64,000 nt of DNA from Zygnema circumcarinatum (GCA_037447605.1 CM074809.1:2603297-2667296); one strand, 5' to 3'; positions 33,721 to 45,367 are shown, counted from the stretch's first letter. The notes: a model not told the origin generated them from the letters alone. Made by a program: numbers and translations.

Positions 33721-34884
33721 TGTACTGGAGTGTGCGGAAATCGAAACCACGAGGGAAAAAATGGCCAGGGAGAAGAGACTATGTCAAACCACGAGAGGTT
33801 CGAAGACGTGCTTCGTCTTCTTCTCATGCATATGCATGTACTGTACCTTTCTTTGGGGAGAACGGAAACCACGAATAACTACGACCTTTCGAGTAAGAAA
33901 ACTGCAAAACACAACATACGGTACAGCAAAACCCTGCGAAGAAAACGAGAACCGCCAGGGAAATTTTGAAACGAGGAGTTCCTTGAGCGGTCTTGTAGGC
34001 GTCCAAAGTGGCACTACATCGCCATTGTTTCTTAAGGGTGCCACGGCAGCATGTCCATACAGATTCTCAATTTCAACTCTAGATACGTACAGTGTGTATA
34101 CTGGACATGTATACCTGTACGTATCTGCTATCTGGTATCTAGTATCTGTAATGCGGGTGTGTATACATAGATATATAGTAAACATGTAAACGCACTTCAA
34201 TTCTAAAATTTGTTCAATTGCTTTTGAACCCATAAAACATCGCCACAAAATTTGATGGCCGAAAGCTTCAAGCAAGGAAACATATTCAAGCAATCATGCA
34301 TGTTAAGATACCATCAAGAACAGTTGCCAGTCCCCGCTAAGGGGACTAAATAGGCAGCACCCACCAATTCGATGTTTCAAGATTTTTTCTTCACATCCTT
34401 GTTGCAGGGAAATTTAAGCAGCATGTTAGCGTTTCATGTTCGCTTAAGTGTTGATAGCAAAACGTGTCGGAGAGAAAGTAAGACAAGCTGTTGACAGAGC
34501 TACTAGAAGCTATTGATGCCTTCCCTACACCTCTCGCCAAACAAGCGGCGTGTTCTCACTATACAACCTGTAGAGAAAGACAGAAAAGGACTCTCGTAGT
34601 TCCCTTCTTGTGAATGGATATGTAAACTCACTAATTCGTGCTGCTATCGCCCATTCAGAGTTCGGCATAACCTGGAAGTCCTTGGCACGGTTTACTATAT
34701 TTACAATTAAAGAAGGTCACGTTACAGAAAGGGGTCCAAAAACGATATATACACCAAGAGATCAATGCCACATCCCTTTATATGTACACCAAGCCATTCA
34801 TTCGGTAACACGTGTCGCCATTCCAATGTCCAGAGTGTTGCCCTCGACGTTGTCCTCTAAGTACTCGTACAGATCTGCTCAGCT
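33721..34884. other. Intergenic region
   Basis: About 1.15 kb with no recognisable gene. It includes AGAGATCAATGCCACATC near 34758, matching only the 3' end of the dispersed hairpin repeat. Confidence 0.5.
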
Positions 34885-36366
34885 TTACTGAAAGCCCAAA
34901 GCTTTCTGAGCTTCTGACACCAATTGTCGAGCCTCTGCAAGGTCTTTTTCGTATTTTTTTTCTGCTAATTCCAGGGCCACGACTTTTGACTTCAGCTGCT
35001 CTACCTCCACTTCCAACTCCGCCTGTAACCTGGCCCCACCATAATTCAGCAATACACCCCGGATCAGAATAATCGAACCAACCTTCTACAGTACCTGCAC
35101 GCGAAGCACACACAAGTTTATAGACTGCCCTTGATTCCACTTGATCCATCGCACGTGCGCTCCAAGGCTCTATCGCCCTGGAGTTGGCAAACGCCCAGGG
35201 TCGAACTGTATCCTTAGAAGTGTGCCCAACTTGGAACAGGAAGTCCTCCAAGGAAGGAAGCCCGGGTAGTTTGGAGATGGCAGTCACTTTCCTGAGTAAC
35301 AGTGGGTTCACCCGTTTCGACAAATGCACCAAAAAATCATTTCATATTCTTCACTCTCACGAGTTTAGGAAGGCCAGCAATAACTCGGCTGGGTTCTTGA
35401 ACATGAGGGCTCATCATCCCAATCAATACAACCAACCTTCACGATTCATGGACGGTATAGACGTGGCGCTTTAGAGCTTTGAGGAAAAAGATGGGACCGC
35501 CATACTCTGGATTTCCAAGTCGGCCAAATGTCAGCTGTTGTTGGCCTCGTCGCAGTCGTTCCTTATCCTCGCGCAAAACGTTTCGAGCTTCTTGTAGAGC
35601 TGTTGCATGCAACACCAATCGTATCATTACAGGCTACAACATCAAACTTTCAGCCATCAAACCATAAGAGTATCAGAAATATAAGCTCAGTTTTGTTCCA
35701 ATGAAAGTGCATATGATCTTTGAGAAACGCCGAGAATGGCGGGATTGGTCCACGACAACAGATTTTATTCTTTAAGGTATGTTCAGAAGGTAAATTTCAC
35801 CATGGTAAGCTGTTGTTGCTTGCTGCTTGGCTTTTTCCAGCTTCACCTTCCACACTTTATCTTTAGCAGACTTCTCTGCTTGCAGTGCCATGACGGCTAC
35901 AGCTCTCTCTTCTGCTGCTTTTGCAGCAGCCAGCTTCGCCTCCATAGCTCGTCTGAAACGGAAGGACAATACGGAAGTTCAGGGTGAACTTTGTGCCTAT
36001 TCCTATCAAGGAGAAAGACAAACACTATATTTATTTATTGATGAAAAATAAAAATTCAGAGGCCAAGTTGGCGAACAGCATTCTCCTCAATGGTAGAGTT
36101 AGCTATTCAACGCGTCACTAGCACACAATGTTAGCAAAAGTTCCATCATGTCCAAGAACATTCACTTTCTAAGCGACTAGCGAAGTACGATATGCAGGAA
36201 ATCATTCGTATATACAATTATGAAACCTCCTAAACGGAATTTTGCTCAACCCGCATGCCATAACAACGTCTCTTCAATTCCAGATGCTACTGGCTCGCTG
36301 GAATGCCATATCTCACCTTGCAGCAGCATTTGCAGCTGCTTCGCGGCCATTTTCTGAGCCCTGCAT
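34885..36366 (-). CDS. Small coiled-coil protein of unknown function
   Basis: Four exons join in frame: 36366-36317, 35952-35801, 35599-35506 and 35029-34885, giving 146 residues. The protein starts MQGSENGREAAANAAARRAM and is almost entirely predicted helix: an Ala/Lys/Glu-rich part (AKLAAAKAAEERAVAVMALQ), a basic segment (QEARNVLREDKERLRRGQQQ), a short break at TFGRLGNPE, and a C-terminal heptad-like part (LQAELEVEVEQLKSKVVALE) ending QKALGFQ. No signal peptide or membrane span. I do not recognise a named family; structural scaffolding or partner binding is an inference from the coiled coil only. Phase fit of all four exons and codon-level helix periodicity support the model. It is divergent from the receptor-like kinase, with a tandem G-box repeat between them. 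Confidence 0.7.
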
Positions 36367-36584
36367 CGAGCGACAGTGAAGACCTGTGCGACAGCGAAGC
36401 TGCTGCACAGTCGAAAGTAACGAGTGAGATAGAGTGAAGTGAAGCCTTCGCTTCCGCGCGCTGCCTGCCGGGCGCTGCAGAGGGTGCCTGCAGCTACAGT
36501 TGCTCCGAAAATCGATACGCCCTGAGATATTAGCCGATACGACTTGGTACTCGCAGGGAGGCCCGGACGCCCTGCCGAGAGGTA

Positions 36585-36735
36585 TAGGATATGGACCGTT
36601 GGATATGTCACGTGTACTCTCACGGACTCACACGAGCAAGGATTTGGGATTTGGACCGTTGGATATGTCACGTGTACTCTCACGGGTTCACACGTGCAAG
36701 ACTGTGGGATTCTACCGTTGAGATATGTGACGTGT
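36585..36735. repeat. Tandem 60-bp repeat carrying G-box motifs
   Basis: Two full units and a partial third, period 59-60 bp, each with GGACCGTTGGATATGTCACG and TGTACTCTCACGG. CACGTG (a G-box, the core of many plant light- and ABA-responsive promoters) occurs in the first two units and again in TTCACACGTGCAAG. The third unit has GACGTG instead. It lies about 220-370 bp upstream of the coiled-coil gene start. Confidence 0.75.
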
Positions 36736-37249
36736 ACGGTAGTCACGCGGACTGTCGCATGGGAGGGTACTGTATGTATGGGCATGGGCTTCAAGCCGGC
36801 AGTTGGAAGTTGGAACGGCGGCCGACGGCGGACAGTCGGTGACGGCGGGACGGACGGGGAACCGCGACGCGGGTCCGGTCAAACATGGCGACTTAGTTAG
36901 CACGTCGCCGTCGTCGCGGCATATGCATGGTCCACGTGACAAAGTGTGTTTGTCCGTACAATATTGGTCTGTCGCATTAGCGCGGTCCCTTCCACTTTGC
37001 GAGAAATGCGAAGTGGTTGAGACATGGTTCGTACATGCGCACCATGCAGAAGGTAGTGGCTCCTGGAAAACGTATATTTCATGAGATCAATGCCACATCT
37101 CTGTCGTCTTTTAGTTTCGACATGGAAGTGGAGATCGTACTCCTGTACGGCGTTCGTGCCTTTGAGGGGACGTGTACTAGAACCAATAGCAACCCAAAAG
37201 GCCTTCCTCTCAGCAATATCAAGGGTGTTTGCCAATTTCAAATCCATTC

Positions 37250-37570
37250 AGTAATCAACCATTGGCAATGGGTGGCTTGGTAGGATACCAATTGTTCTAC
37301 CAATGCGCAATGGCTGGTTGGTTCGACCCACCAATGGTTTCAACTTTCAATTAGATCCAATGGTTGAACCCATCACACAGAAAGCACAAAATTTACCCTT
37401 CGAGTGGCAGATTTTAACTCACAACATTGCGAGGAGGCAGCGCAGCTTCCCCATCACACCGCTAAATACCAAAATTACTAAACAAAAAGAAGGGTTGACT
37501 AGCTTCTTAACCACTTGTCGACCATTGCCAATGCCTCGCAATCATTGGTTGGATCCACGCTTGACGTGCC
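37250..37570. repeat. CAATGG palindrome array (sparse)
   Basis: CAACCATTGGCAATGG at 37257, CAATGGCTGGTTGG near 37310, CCAATGGTTGAACCC near 37357 and GACCATTGCCAATGCC near 37520. The units are interrupted by ordinary sequence, so this looks like a decayed array. Confidence 0.65.
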
Positions 37571-38354
37571 CCCGCACTCGCAAGCAAGTACGGTCGCTCA
37601 CTACGGAAAGTAAAGCCGCGACCGAACCTGCCTGCGTGACACGTGTGCCGTCACGCTGGCCACCCCCCCGCGCCGTTCTGTCCTTTTTCGGGAGCGCACC
37701 TTCAACGCCATTCTGCAAAATTTCCCCGCAATCCTGCTGTGAAAATCCTAGCCGTCTAGATCCCTAGGTGGAGACGCGTGACAGCCATCCAGCGGTCCAT
37801 TCGTAAGTCAACGGCTCGTCGCCTCTGGCTCATCTGCTTTGTCCGCAGATCTTCGCCCGGCCAGAGCCCACCTCAACGAATCTCGTCCGCTGCGACGAGC
37901 CAACTCGCTCTCCTGACCTTCCGATACATCGCTTTTGACACGTGACTCCATCTGAAGCGTCCATTCTGCTCCGCCCAAATGGCCCCTGTTGCAAGGCCCT
38001 GAGCAGGCTCTGGACACGGCAGAGGGCGCCTGCGTTCAGGGCCTTTGGGCAGGCAGGCGGCGAGGGAGGGAGCTGGTGCGGGAGGAGGCCAGGAGGGCGG
38101 ACGGCTGGCGGAATGGCGGGGGCGGAAAGAACTCTTCAGCTGAACGGGGGAGAGGGAGAGCGGCTGCAGTGAACTGGAGACTATGGTGCAGTGCGCGGGA
38201 GCTAGGGGGAGCGAGGCCGGAAGGGGGGGGCTGTTGGAGCCAGCTCAGGGAGGACGCGGGAAGGGGGCGGGGAAGTAGAGAAGGAGAGGAAGAGGCGTCT
38301 GCTTAAGACATTGACGGGGCTGGAAGTGACGTGATTGATTTTGGTGGTCTCACT

Positions 38355-40944
38355 ATGTTCGGCTGTAGGAGGGTCGCAGTGGTTCCGCTCTCACTGCTTC
38401 TTCTGGAGAAGGCGATAGCCACTGACACTACCTTGGAGGAGCTGAAGGCCTCATCGCTAACTGCTCGCAGGTTGCTTTTCTCAGAGTCAGACGCATCGAA
38501 TACTTTAAGAGGATTAGATGGTTCGGCCAAGGACGCTTTAAGGACAGCGCTAAATGCGATGTTTATGTCTTCAACTGCTCGGATGGGGAGCTCCGACGTT
38601 TCTTTTATGAACCAAGGTAACTCCTCTGGCTGTTACCACTCCCTGAATGTTGCACGACAAATGTTAGCATGTGTGCAACTGTTTAAGCTCAAAATTCTCG
38701 ATAAAATCTTTTGCGGCTCTCAGCTAAAGGAGTGGGACTCCTCAATCGTTTTACAAAATGCACGCCTTGCAACATTTGAAGTGAAGACTTGTAATGCTGT
38801 GCAGTTACATTATGCCCTTACTGTGCCATCACTTGTGCTCTTCACTGCAGAGAGGACGCAAATTGCAATCGCAATCGTGGTGGGGTTGTCGTGCTTTCTT
38901 CTCCTTCTCCTGGGCCTCCTCTGCTTCTGTCTTCGCCGTCAGGGGCAAGTTGCTCCTCTAACGGCGAGTGACTTATATTCCAGTGGAGGATCTAAAGAAA
39001 ACTTACCGCCAACTGTGGACTTAAGCTGTAAGCGCTACTCTGCCTGCTCTTTTGCAAGTCGATTGGCTTTCACATGAATTTTTAAAGTGATGGGTTCCCT
39101 GACATTCTTGTCTGCTGTGAGCTCTCTCAATCCAATTGTAACAATGAATCTTACATTTTGACTCTTGTGCAGTTTTTAGCCGAGCAAAGGATTACTCCAG
39201 AGCAGATACCGACATCAGATTACATACACCGATCCATTTTGTGCGGTTCATAAAGCGCGCGGAGGTCCTTTGGGCCACTCGCAACTTTGATGAGAAGCTC
39301 ATAGTCGGCAGGGGAGCCAATGGAACGGTGTACAAGGGGAAAGGTCCAAGCGGCAGCGTTTGGGCCGTAAAAAGAGCACATCGCCTCAGCAGTGGCAGCA
39401 ACGCTACTTTTCAAAACGAGGTACAGATATTTTGGGAAGAAAAATTCCCAAAATAGGCTTCTACAAATCTTAGTTTTGCATAAACAACCATTTAAGATGG
39501 CTCGTTGTGGCTGTTCTCAATTGCATATCTAAACGAGAGGCTTGTGTTTGGCTTGGGTGCAGGTCGATCTCGTATCACGAATGAACCACGGGAACCTTGT
39601 AGGTCTGCTTGGCTACTGCACAGAAGCTGGGGAACGTATTCTCGTGTACGAGTATGTTTCCAACGGCACTTTGCGGCAGCACCTTGATGTTGACGAGAGT
39701 ATGTTGACATCACCCGCATGCCCAACAACACCACAACATCACGGAATATCGGATGAAAGCTGTTCATTGGTCCTTTTATCTTCCTATCTCTTTCAAACCG
39801 CTAGTTGCTTGAAACCATGTGATGTAATCGCAGCCTTTCTAACGGCAGGTAAAATTGGGTTCCTTGTTGGGCAGTGTTGTGCAGCTCCCCTCTAACTTTC
39901 GGAGAGCGTCTTGAAATTGCACTTGGAGTAGCACGAGGTTTGCATTACCTCCACACGTGCGCCAAAGATCCTATCTGTCATGGCAACCTTACAACGGACA
40001 AAATTCTTCTGGATGGGAGCAACCAGCCGAAGCTTTCTGATTTCGGCTTCTCAAAAACATCCTCCACAGAAAATAATATGTCAGCAACGACATTCGGGTA
40101 CATTGATCCGGATTACAGCAAGTCTGGCATGGCAATGGTGCACAACGATGTCTACAGGTATGCATCATGCTTGAAAGCATGCACCGTGGTTCCGATTGTG
40201 AATGTCAGTGTGGATCGCGGTCTCGGGTAATATGACGGGTTTCACTTCTTGATGTTGTCTGAGCTTTTGTTTACTTCTAGATGTATTTTTGAGTTGATTA
40301 TCGTTCTTGCCTCTTGCAGATATGGGGTTGTGTTGTTCGAGCTTCTCACGGGCCAGCATCCACTCCTGGATCGAGGTGGTCGAAAACTACTGCTTGTCAA
40401 ATGGGTAAGTGTTTGTGACATTTCACAGCGATAAACAGTACCCGACTCTTCCTAAGCTCTGAACGTTCAATATCATCATAAGTGGGTGCTTCGGTCTTCC
40501 CGTTGGCGGATCCTTTGTGGATTCCATGTCCTGCGTTTGAAATCTGGTGTTGCAGCGTTGAACAATGGTGTAAGTACGGATGCATGCTGCCCCTACAAAA
40601 CAATAAACTTAAGCCACCCATATTTCGTTTTTCATCTTTTGCAGGCCAATGAAAAGATCTTGGCCCAGCAACTGGATCTGCTTGTTGATCCCATGATTGA
40701 CTCCTCGTCATGCTCCATGGATGCCCTATCGAGGCTTGCGCGCCTAGCGAGAAGGTGTACATTTAGCAAACCGCAGGAGAGGCCGGAGATGTACGACGTC
40801 GTGCAGGAGCTGGAAGACATGAAGGCGGAGCTCATAGTGGAGATCGACCAGGACGCCATCTGGGACTACCAGCTGCCGGAGGACGATGTCGCCTCTGTTC
40901 AAAGTCCCCCCACGGCAGACTCACATAGGTCCACAATTATTTAG
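38355..40944 (+). CDS. Receptor-like kinase, predicted pseudokinase
   Basis: Seven exons join in frame: 38355-38616, 38851-39027, 39173-39420, 39563-39698, 39875-40157, 40320-40404 and 40645-40944, giving 496 residues. Layout: signal peptide (FGCRRVAVVPLSLLLLEKAI), a short outer segment of about 65 residues with no recognised domain, one membrane span (IAIAIVVGLSCFLLLLLGLL) and a kinase-like domain (about 180-450). Retained motifs are GRGANGTVYKG (glycine loop), AVKRA (ATP Lys), QNEVDLVSRM (helix C Glu) and SDFGFSK (DFG). The catalytic loop reads CHGNLTTDKILLD where active relatives have HRD and a downstream Asn, so both the catalytic Asp and the Mg-binding Asn are replaced. FGYIDPDY and NDVYRYGVVLFELLTG follow normally. 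This predicts a nucleotide-binding but catalytically weak or dead receptor. The junction at 39698/39875 is the least certain. Confidence 0.88.
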
Positions 40945-42032
40945 AGTTTATTTGTCCCCTCATAGCGTTTCTGTAGCTCACAAAGGAGAGCAGACCAACA
41001 AGCAATAAGACGAACGCCGGCCATTTCATCCTTCGAAGTTGGGATTGTTGTGGTTCAGTAGAGCTTCGGTCAGAGGGGAGGGAGGGGCGAGGGAGGGAGG
41101 GAGGGAGGGACAGCTTTGCGAATAGTTGTGGGAAGCAACCTCAGCATCCCACATGGCGTTGGGAAGGCCACGTGGAGCAGTTACAGCATTTTGCTGAACC
41201 TGTGCAGACAAGCTTCGAAATGTAGTCATGGAAGGGATGCTGGCTAGTAATTGTAGTCAAACTTGTAGCTGACCAAGTAATAATTGCGCTAAAAACTGGT
41301 CCTGTATGTACACGAGCTGCAAACTTTCATGCCCTAACACGTTGGCAGTATCCTTGGCGCAATGGCAGCCATAGAGATGCGTGTGCACACGCAGCCATAG
41401 AGTGGGCGGGCGTGCAATCTGTTCATGTTTCAACTGTTGATGACATGCTCCTTGGGAAACAGTCACAGTCTCATAAAAGCTTGTCGAAGGGAAGGCTTTC
41501 GCAAACATGCTTTTGTTCGTTGTTCAGTTCGCTGAAACGATACAGATTTTTAGGGTTACCATGGAACAAAAGTAGAAAAACAGCACAAACTTTGTCTTAG
41601 CAAGTCAAACACTCGCTGAAGCGCAATTCCTATACCGTTGACCAGTGCTGTCACAAAGCTAGGGTTTAACATGCCCGCACCGCATGCCGGCTCACAAAAG
41701 AGCAGCATGTCACGTCCCTTCATGCTTACTCTCACGGGCATTAACTCGGTGCAGTTTGGCGCTGGCACTTAGCAGCATGTCGAGCGGCAGTGAGACCCAT
41801 GCAAAATCTGTAGCTGTGCACGCACTTTTTAACTGCGTTGTTGTGCCTAGACGTAGTTTTCCGCTCCTAGCTTCGTTTTATTGTGTTTCGGTCCTTTGCG
41901 ACCAGTCCCTCGTGGTTCCACATTTTGCTTTTGTCCATGTACATTTGATGGCCTCGCCATCGCGAGTTCAATGAAAGTTTCCAGGGTATTGTTTAACAGT
42001 TTTTATAACAAAAACTTACAGCAAATGCCATC
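40945..42032. other. Intergenic region downstream of receptor-like kinase
   Basis: Contains a G-rich microsatellite (41075-41110, GGGAGGGA units) and the dispersed hairpin repeat at 41850-41975. No gene recognised. Confidence 0.55.
41850..41975 (+). repeat. Dispersed hairpin repeat (copy 2)
   Basis: Contains CCGCTCCTAGC, CCTTTGCGACCAGTCCCTCG, TTTTGTCCATGTACATTTGA and GATGGCCTCGCCATCGCGAG in the same order as copy 1. The terminal ATGCCACATCTTT is lost. Confidence 0.75.
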
Positions 42033-42104
42033 TCCGTTGTAGTCTAGTCGGTTAGGATACTCGGCTCTCACCCGAGCGACCCGGGTTCAAATCCCGGCAA
42101 CGGA
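42033..42104 (+). tRNA. trnE-CTC: tRNA-Glu (CTC)
   Basis: A 72-nt sequence from TCCGTTG to CAACGGA forms a complete cloverleaf. The 7-bp acceptor stem is perfect, the D arm contains TAGTCTAGTCGGTTAGGATA, the anticodon stem CTCGG/CCGAG holds the loop CTCTCAC with anticodon CTC, and the T arm is CCGGG-TTCAAAT-CCCGG. Internal A and B boxes are intact. No intron, no encoded CCA. It sits between two dispersed repeats and reads as a functional nuclear gene. Confidence 0.95.
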
Positions 42105-42284
42105 ACGCTCCCGATGTTAACCGACCCTTTTGCCATTCTGCATCCTCCGGGTGGCTCGGTTCCCGCCGTATGGTACCGTACGGTTACTGTGCGCGGAGCC
42201 GCGGGCACTCAGCGAGGGCGGCGGGCGGCCCTTAGAGGGTGGTCGGGCAGGCGTGCGTGGCAATGATCGATTCGATCCTACGCC

Positions 42285-42360
42285 AATGGTTGGTTGCCAA
42301 CCATTTCAACGGTTGGTCTGGTTGTTCCATGCCGTTCCAATGGTTGGCGACCAATGAATA
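42285..42360. repeat. CAATGG palindrome array (short)
   Basis: CCAATGGTTGGTTGCCAACC, CAACGGTTGGTCTGG and CCAATGGTTGGCGACCAATG in 75 bp. A short member of the family seen in longer arrays elsewhere in the window. Confidence 0.7.
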
Positions 42361-42564
42361 TTTGTATAAACCAACTTCGATTTTTTTGTCTCCTTCGATG
42401 TCGACTGTCGGCGATCCGACGGTGGGACGCGGCCGGCCGAAGGCTGCCAGCGTGGCAGGGGACCGGGATTGACCTCGCGACGGCGGGCGGTGCCATCATG
42501 TGTGTTCAAGAAACCACGAGTTGAAGCGCTGCGACCCAGAGAGAGGACTTCCAGGGAGGGCTGC

Positions 42565-42715
42565 GATCTTTGAGCCTAGGCGTAGATTTCCGCTCCTAGC
42601 TTTTTTCTTTACTCCTTAGGTCCTTTGCGGCCAGTTCCTCGTGGTTCCCCATCATGATTTTTTCCATGTACATTTGATGGCATCATCGCCATCGTGAGAC
42701 CAATGCCACATCTTT
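42565..42715 (+). repeat. Dispersed hairpin repeat (copy 3)
   Basis: Most complete copy: GAGGGCTGCGAT, TTGAGCCTAGGCGTAG, TTCCGCTCCTAGC, CTTTGCGGCCAGTTCCTCGT, CCATGTACATTTGATGGC, GCCATCGTGAGACC and ATGCCACATCTTT. The hairpin loop carries a 3-bp insertion (GATGGCATCATCGCCATC) while the stem is preserved. Confidence 0.8.
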
Positions 42716-43150
42716 TTCCATTTAGGTGAATAGTATATCAAACATTGGAATAGAAATTTATAGGTGACAACTTTGCAGAAGACATAGTGGTTTGTATTGC
42801 GGCTGCAAGTGAGCCATCATCGTCTCTTGACATAGCAAGGTTAATCCGGCACTGGGCTGTAAAACACGTTTGGAACTGATTACGGACGCATTGATGGTCT
42901 CTTCAATGTGGGGCAAAGATAGGAGTCAACTTAACGTACTCTGGCGAAGTGAGGGGGAGGCACTATTCTGTAGTCTGTACCAGCTCTCGGTGTAGGCTTG
43001 GGATCTGTAGGCCTGCAGGGCAAGCATGCAAGCCAATGCAATCAATAATGGTAAAGGCAAGGGGTGGATGAAGAAGAAATTTGAATGTTGAATTTTCCAA
43101 CGTGTTGTGATTGCGAAAATTAAATATTAACTAGGTCACAAGTTTAACGT
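42716..43150. other. Intergenic sequence
   Basis: No recognisable gene or repeat of the families listed here. Confidence 0.5.
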
Positions 43151-43255
43151 GGTGCGATCATCTTCTTGATTCTATCCCAACTCCGCAGCTAAGCGCCTGT
43201 CGGCCGAAATAGGACTGGGACGGGTGACCTCCCGGGAGGTCCCGGTGTCGCACCC
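43151..43255 (+). rRNA. 5S rRNA-like sequence, shortened (pseudogene or 5S-derived element)
   Basis: The ends GGTGCGA and TCGCACC pair perfectly as helix I. The middle has TATCCCAACTCCGCAGCTAA, matching the 5S start of the internal promoter, and the 3' half has GGACTGGGACGGGTGACCTC and CCGGGAGGTCCCGG, matching the box C region. The total is 105 nt against about 120 nt for eukaryotic 5S; the missing 12-15 nt fall in the loop B/helix III region. It is a single copy and not in a tandem array. Either a pseudogene or a 5S-derived short retroelement. Confidence 0.65.
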
Positions 43256-45367
43256 AATTTCCTTTTTCTCTTTCACGTAATTCGATTTTTAATCAGAAAA
43301 GAAGCCAGATTGTCCTGTATAGCAGGTCTACTTCCATTCAGAAACCAGCTTGCTTTGTTAGGTTTCGGTTTCCATGCGGCTGCATTGATATACTCCGACT
43401 TGCTAGCTTGTACAGTGAGAATTCTGACTATGTATTGCACTATGCGAGGTTTTTGACATGGTTTGGAATCGAAAAGATGCTAAGGTGGCTTGGACAAGAG
43501 CCAATGAATTTTCCCGATGTACACAGTCATCAGATATTGTCTGGTACACAATACTTGTGGGTGCGGGCATGCAAGAGTGTGGCGGCCCACATCAATGGCT
43601 GCAATATCTACGGCGCGATCAATTTGGGGCACATTGCCATACACAGGTATCGATTGCACATGCACATTCTATCCATCGGCTAACGTGTCCCAAACTCCCA
43701 ATGACCATTTTGTCGTAGTAGAACATGGAATGCTGTCACGAACCCACACTTATAATGTATGCATGAACAGTGTGGCTGGCTTTTCAGTTAACCTATTAAC
43801 CTAGCCGTGGACAACAGGTGGCCTGGGAAACGAAAGGACTCGCAGTTAGGTACGGTTGCGATTAACAAATCAAGACATCGCTTTTTACGTAGCAAATTCT
43901 CTCGTCTGCATTGACGAGCCTTGAGGGCGTTCTGATCGATCAAGTCCTCCCCCTACCAATCATGTACACGAAGGGCCGGCTTGACACCTTAACTTCTTCG
44001 ATATGCTAGAACTGTGAATATCCTATTTGACTTGTCATCGATACTTTGCAATACCGTACGCAGTAATCGCATGTAGCACGGAGAAGGAACGAGAGTCGAC
44101 ACAGTCGCACGCATGCCATTTCAACAGCGTTTGGCCTATGGACGAGTCAGGATCAATGAGGCATAGCATGCAGCATCAGGGACAGTTGAGGGGGTAAAAG
44201 AAAGAGAAGGCCGCTTTACATGACAGGTCATGTACTTAGCAGGAGCAACATGACAACGAGAAGAAAGGATGCACTTCAATTGGGAACTATGTGTTGCTCC
44301 TTGTGTGCCGCCCGCAGTGACTCACTCGGCCGGCTCCTATACATGTCTGTGCTGCCCTCCGTTCCGTTCCGTGAAGTTTCCTCGTCAGGCTGCAGCAAGT
44401 CGCGCTGCAGCCACCCTCTGCCTCCCTCCTCCTCCGTCTTCATGCGCGGTGCTGTCAGTCCATCCAAGCTGCTCGCATATTGCAAGCACCGCATAATGGC
44501 GGAGAAATGTGTCCAGGATTTTGACAGTGCTGACATCATCAACAAGATGTTCCAGCCCGAGCTGAAAGCCGCACAGAGCTGACTGCCCACAGGAGGGATG
44601 AATTAAGCAATAACTAGAGTACCAGCTACAACTTTATTACTTTTCTACCCAACCCACTAAGGCCATTCTCCTCTACCCACTCTGTTCCGAAAAAGGCAAG
44701 CTCGTTCTACTGCAAGCTCACCAATTGTCACTGTCAAGAGCATCTTCCCCCGCGACGATTAGCCACTAAGCTTCATGAATAGCGGAGAACATCAATGGTT
44801 TCAGTCCAACAGGAGAAAGAATGGTGGCTCCCACAATGCCACTTCTCTCTCGCCCCGGCTCATCTGCCACTGTCAGACACTCTGCAGCCCATTTGGTGAA
44901 TAAGGGATAGCGAAGGGGAGAAGAGTAATGCTAATGGCTTGCTAAGGAGTTAGGTGAAAAAAATCAATTTAACTTTTGAGGACTAAAGGAAAGACTAATG
45001 GCCTTCGGAGTCCCCTGGAGACTAGCCATGGGCCCATATGGAGAGAATAAGGTGATTTGGATGGTAGGTCAAAACAGAAACCTACTTGAGCTCGACAAAA
45101 GCTATCAAAGTTTGTGAAGCAGCTTCCAACCCTTCCCAAATTGCCCCGTCGTGGCAAGCGTAAGGCAGGAAAAGTAGAATGCATCAGTTTTGTAGGAGTC
45201 CTGCGGTAAGACTGCTTGGCGTAAATCGTGTGAGAGAGGGAGACTAAAGAATATTGCAATGGCAGCCTGGTTTGGGTGCATCTGGAGTTTGTTGACCTGC
45301 ATCAGAGTGCAAAAAATGGTAGAAAAGTGAAAGATTGGATACTTCCTTCGATCCTTACGACCATACG
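43256..45367. other. Intergenic region with weak open stretches
   Basis: About 2.1 kb without a supported gene. Open stretches at 43408-43800 and 44220-44590 resemble coding DNA only weakly. No repeat family was recognised. Confidence 0.45.

Larger units (their letters stand above)
36367..38354. promoter_or_regulatory. Divergent intergenic region between coiled-coil gene and receptor-like kinase
   Basis: Carries the tandem 60-bp repeat at 36585-36735, a CAATGG palindrome array at 37250-37570, and a G-rich block (38040-38290) just before the kinase start. No gene recognised. Confidence 0.45.

Noticed and set aside
34778-35332. 184-codon minus-strand frame with a plausible donor after SRAG
   Set aside because: It cannot be joined in phase to the coiled-coil exons, which splice directly from 35506 to 35029; it is treated as intron sequence.
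43408-43804. Overlapping open frames with a PPR-like feel (SSDIVWYTILVGAGMQECG)
   Set aside because: Only one short stretch resembles a PPR motif; no repeat periodicity, no neighbouring exons and stops nearby. At most a pseudogene fragment.
44220-44590. Plus-strand frame ending AEKCVQDFDSADIINKMFQP and its minus-strand counterpart
   Set aside because: No homology recognised, no splice partners, and similar open length on both strands. Possibly a real exon of an unseen gene but not supported.
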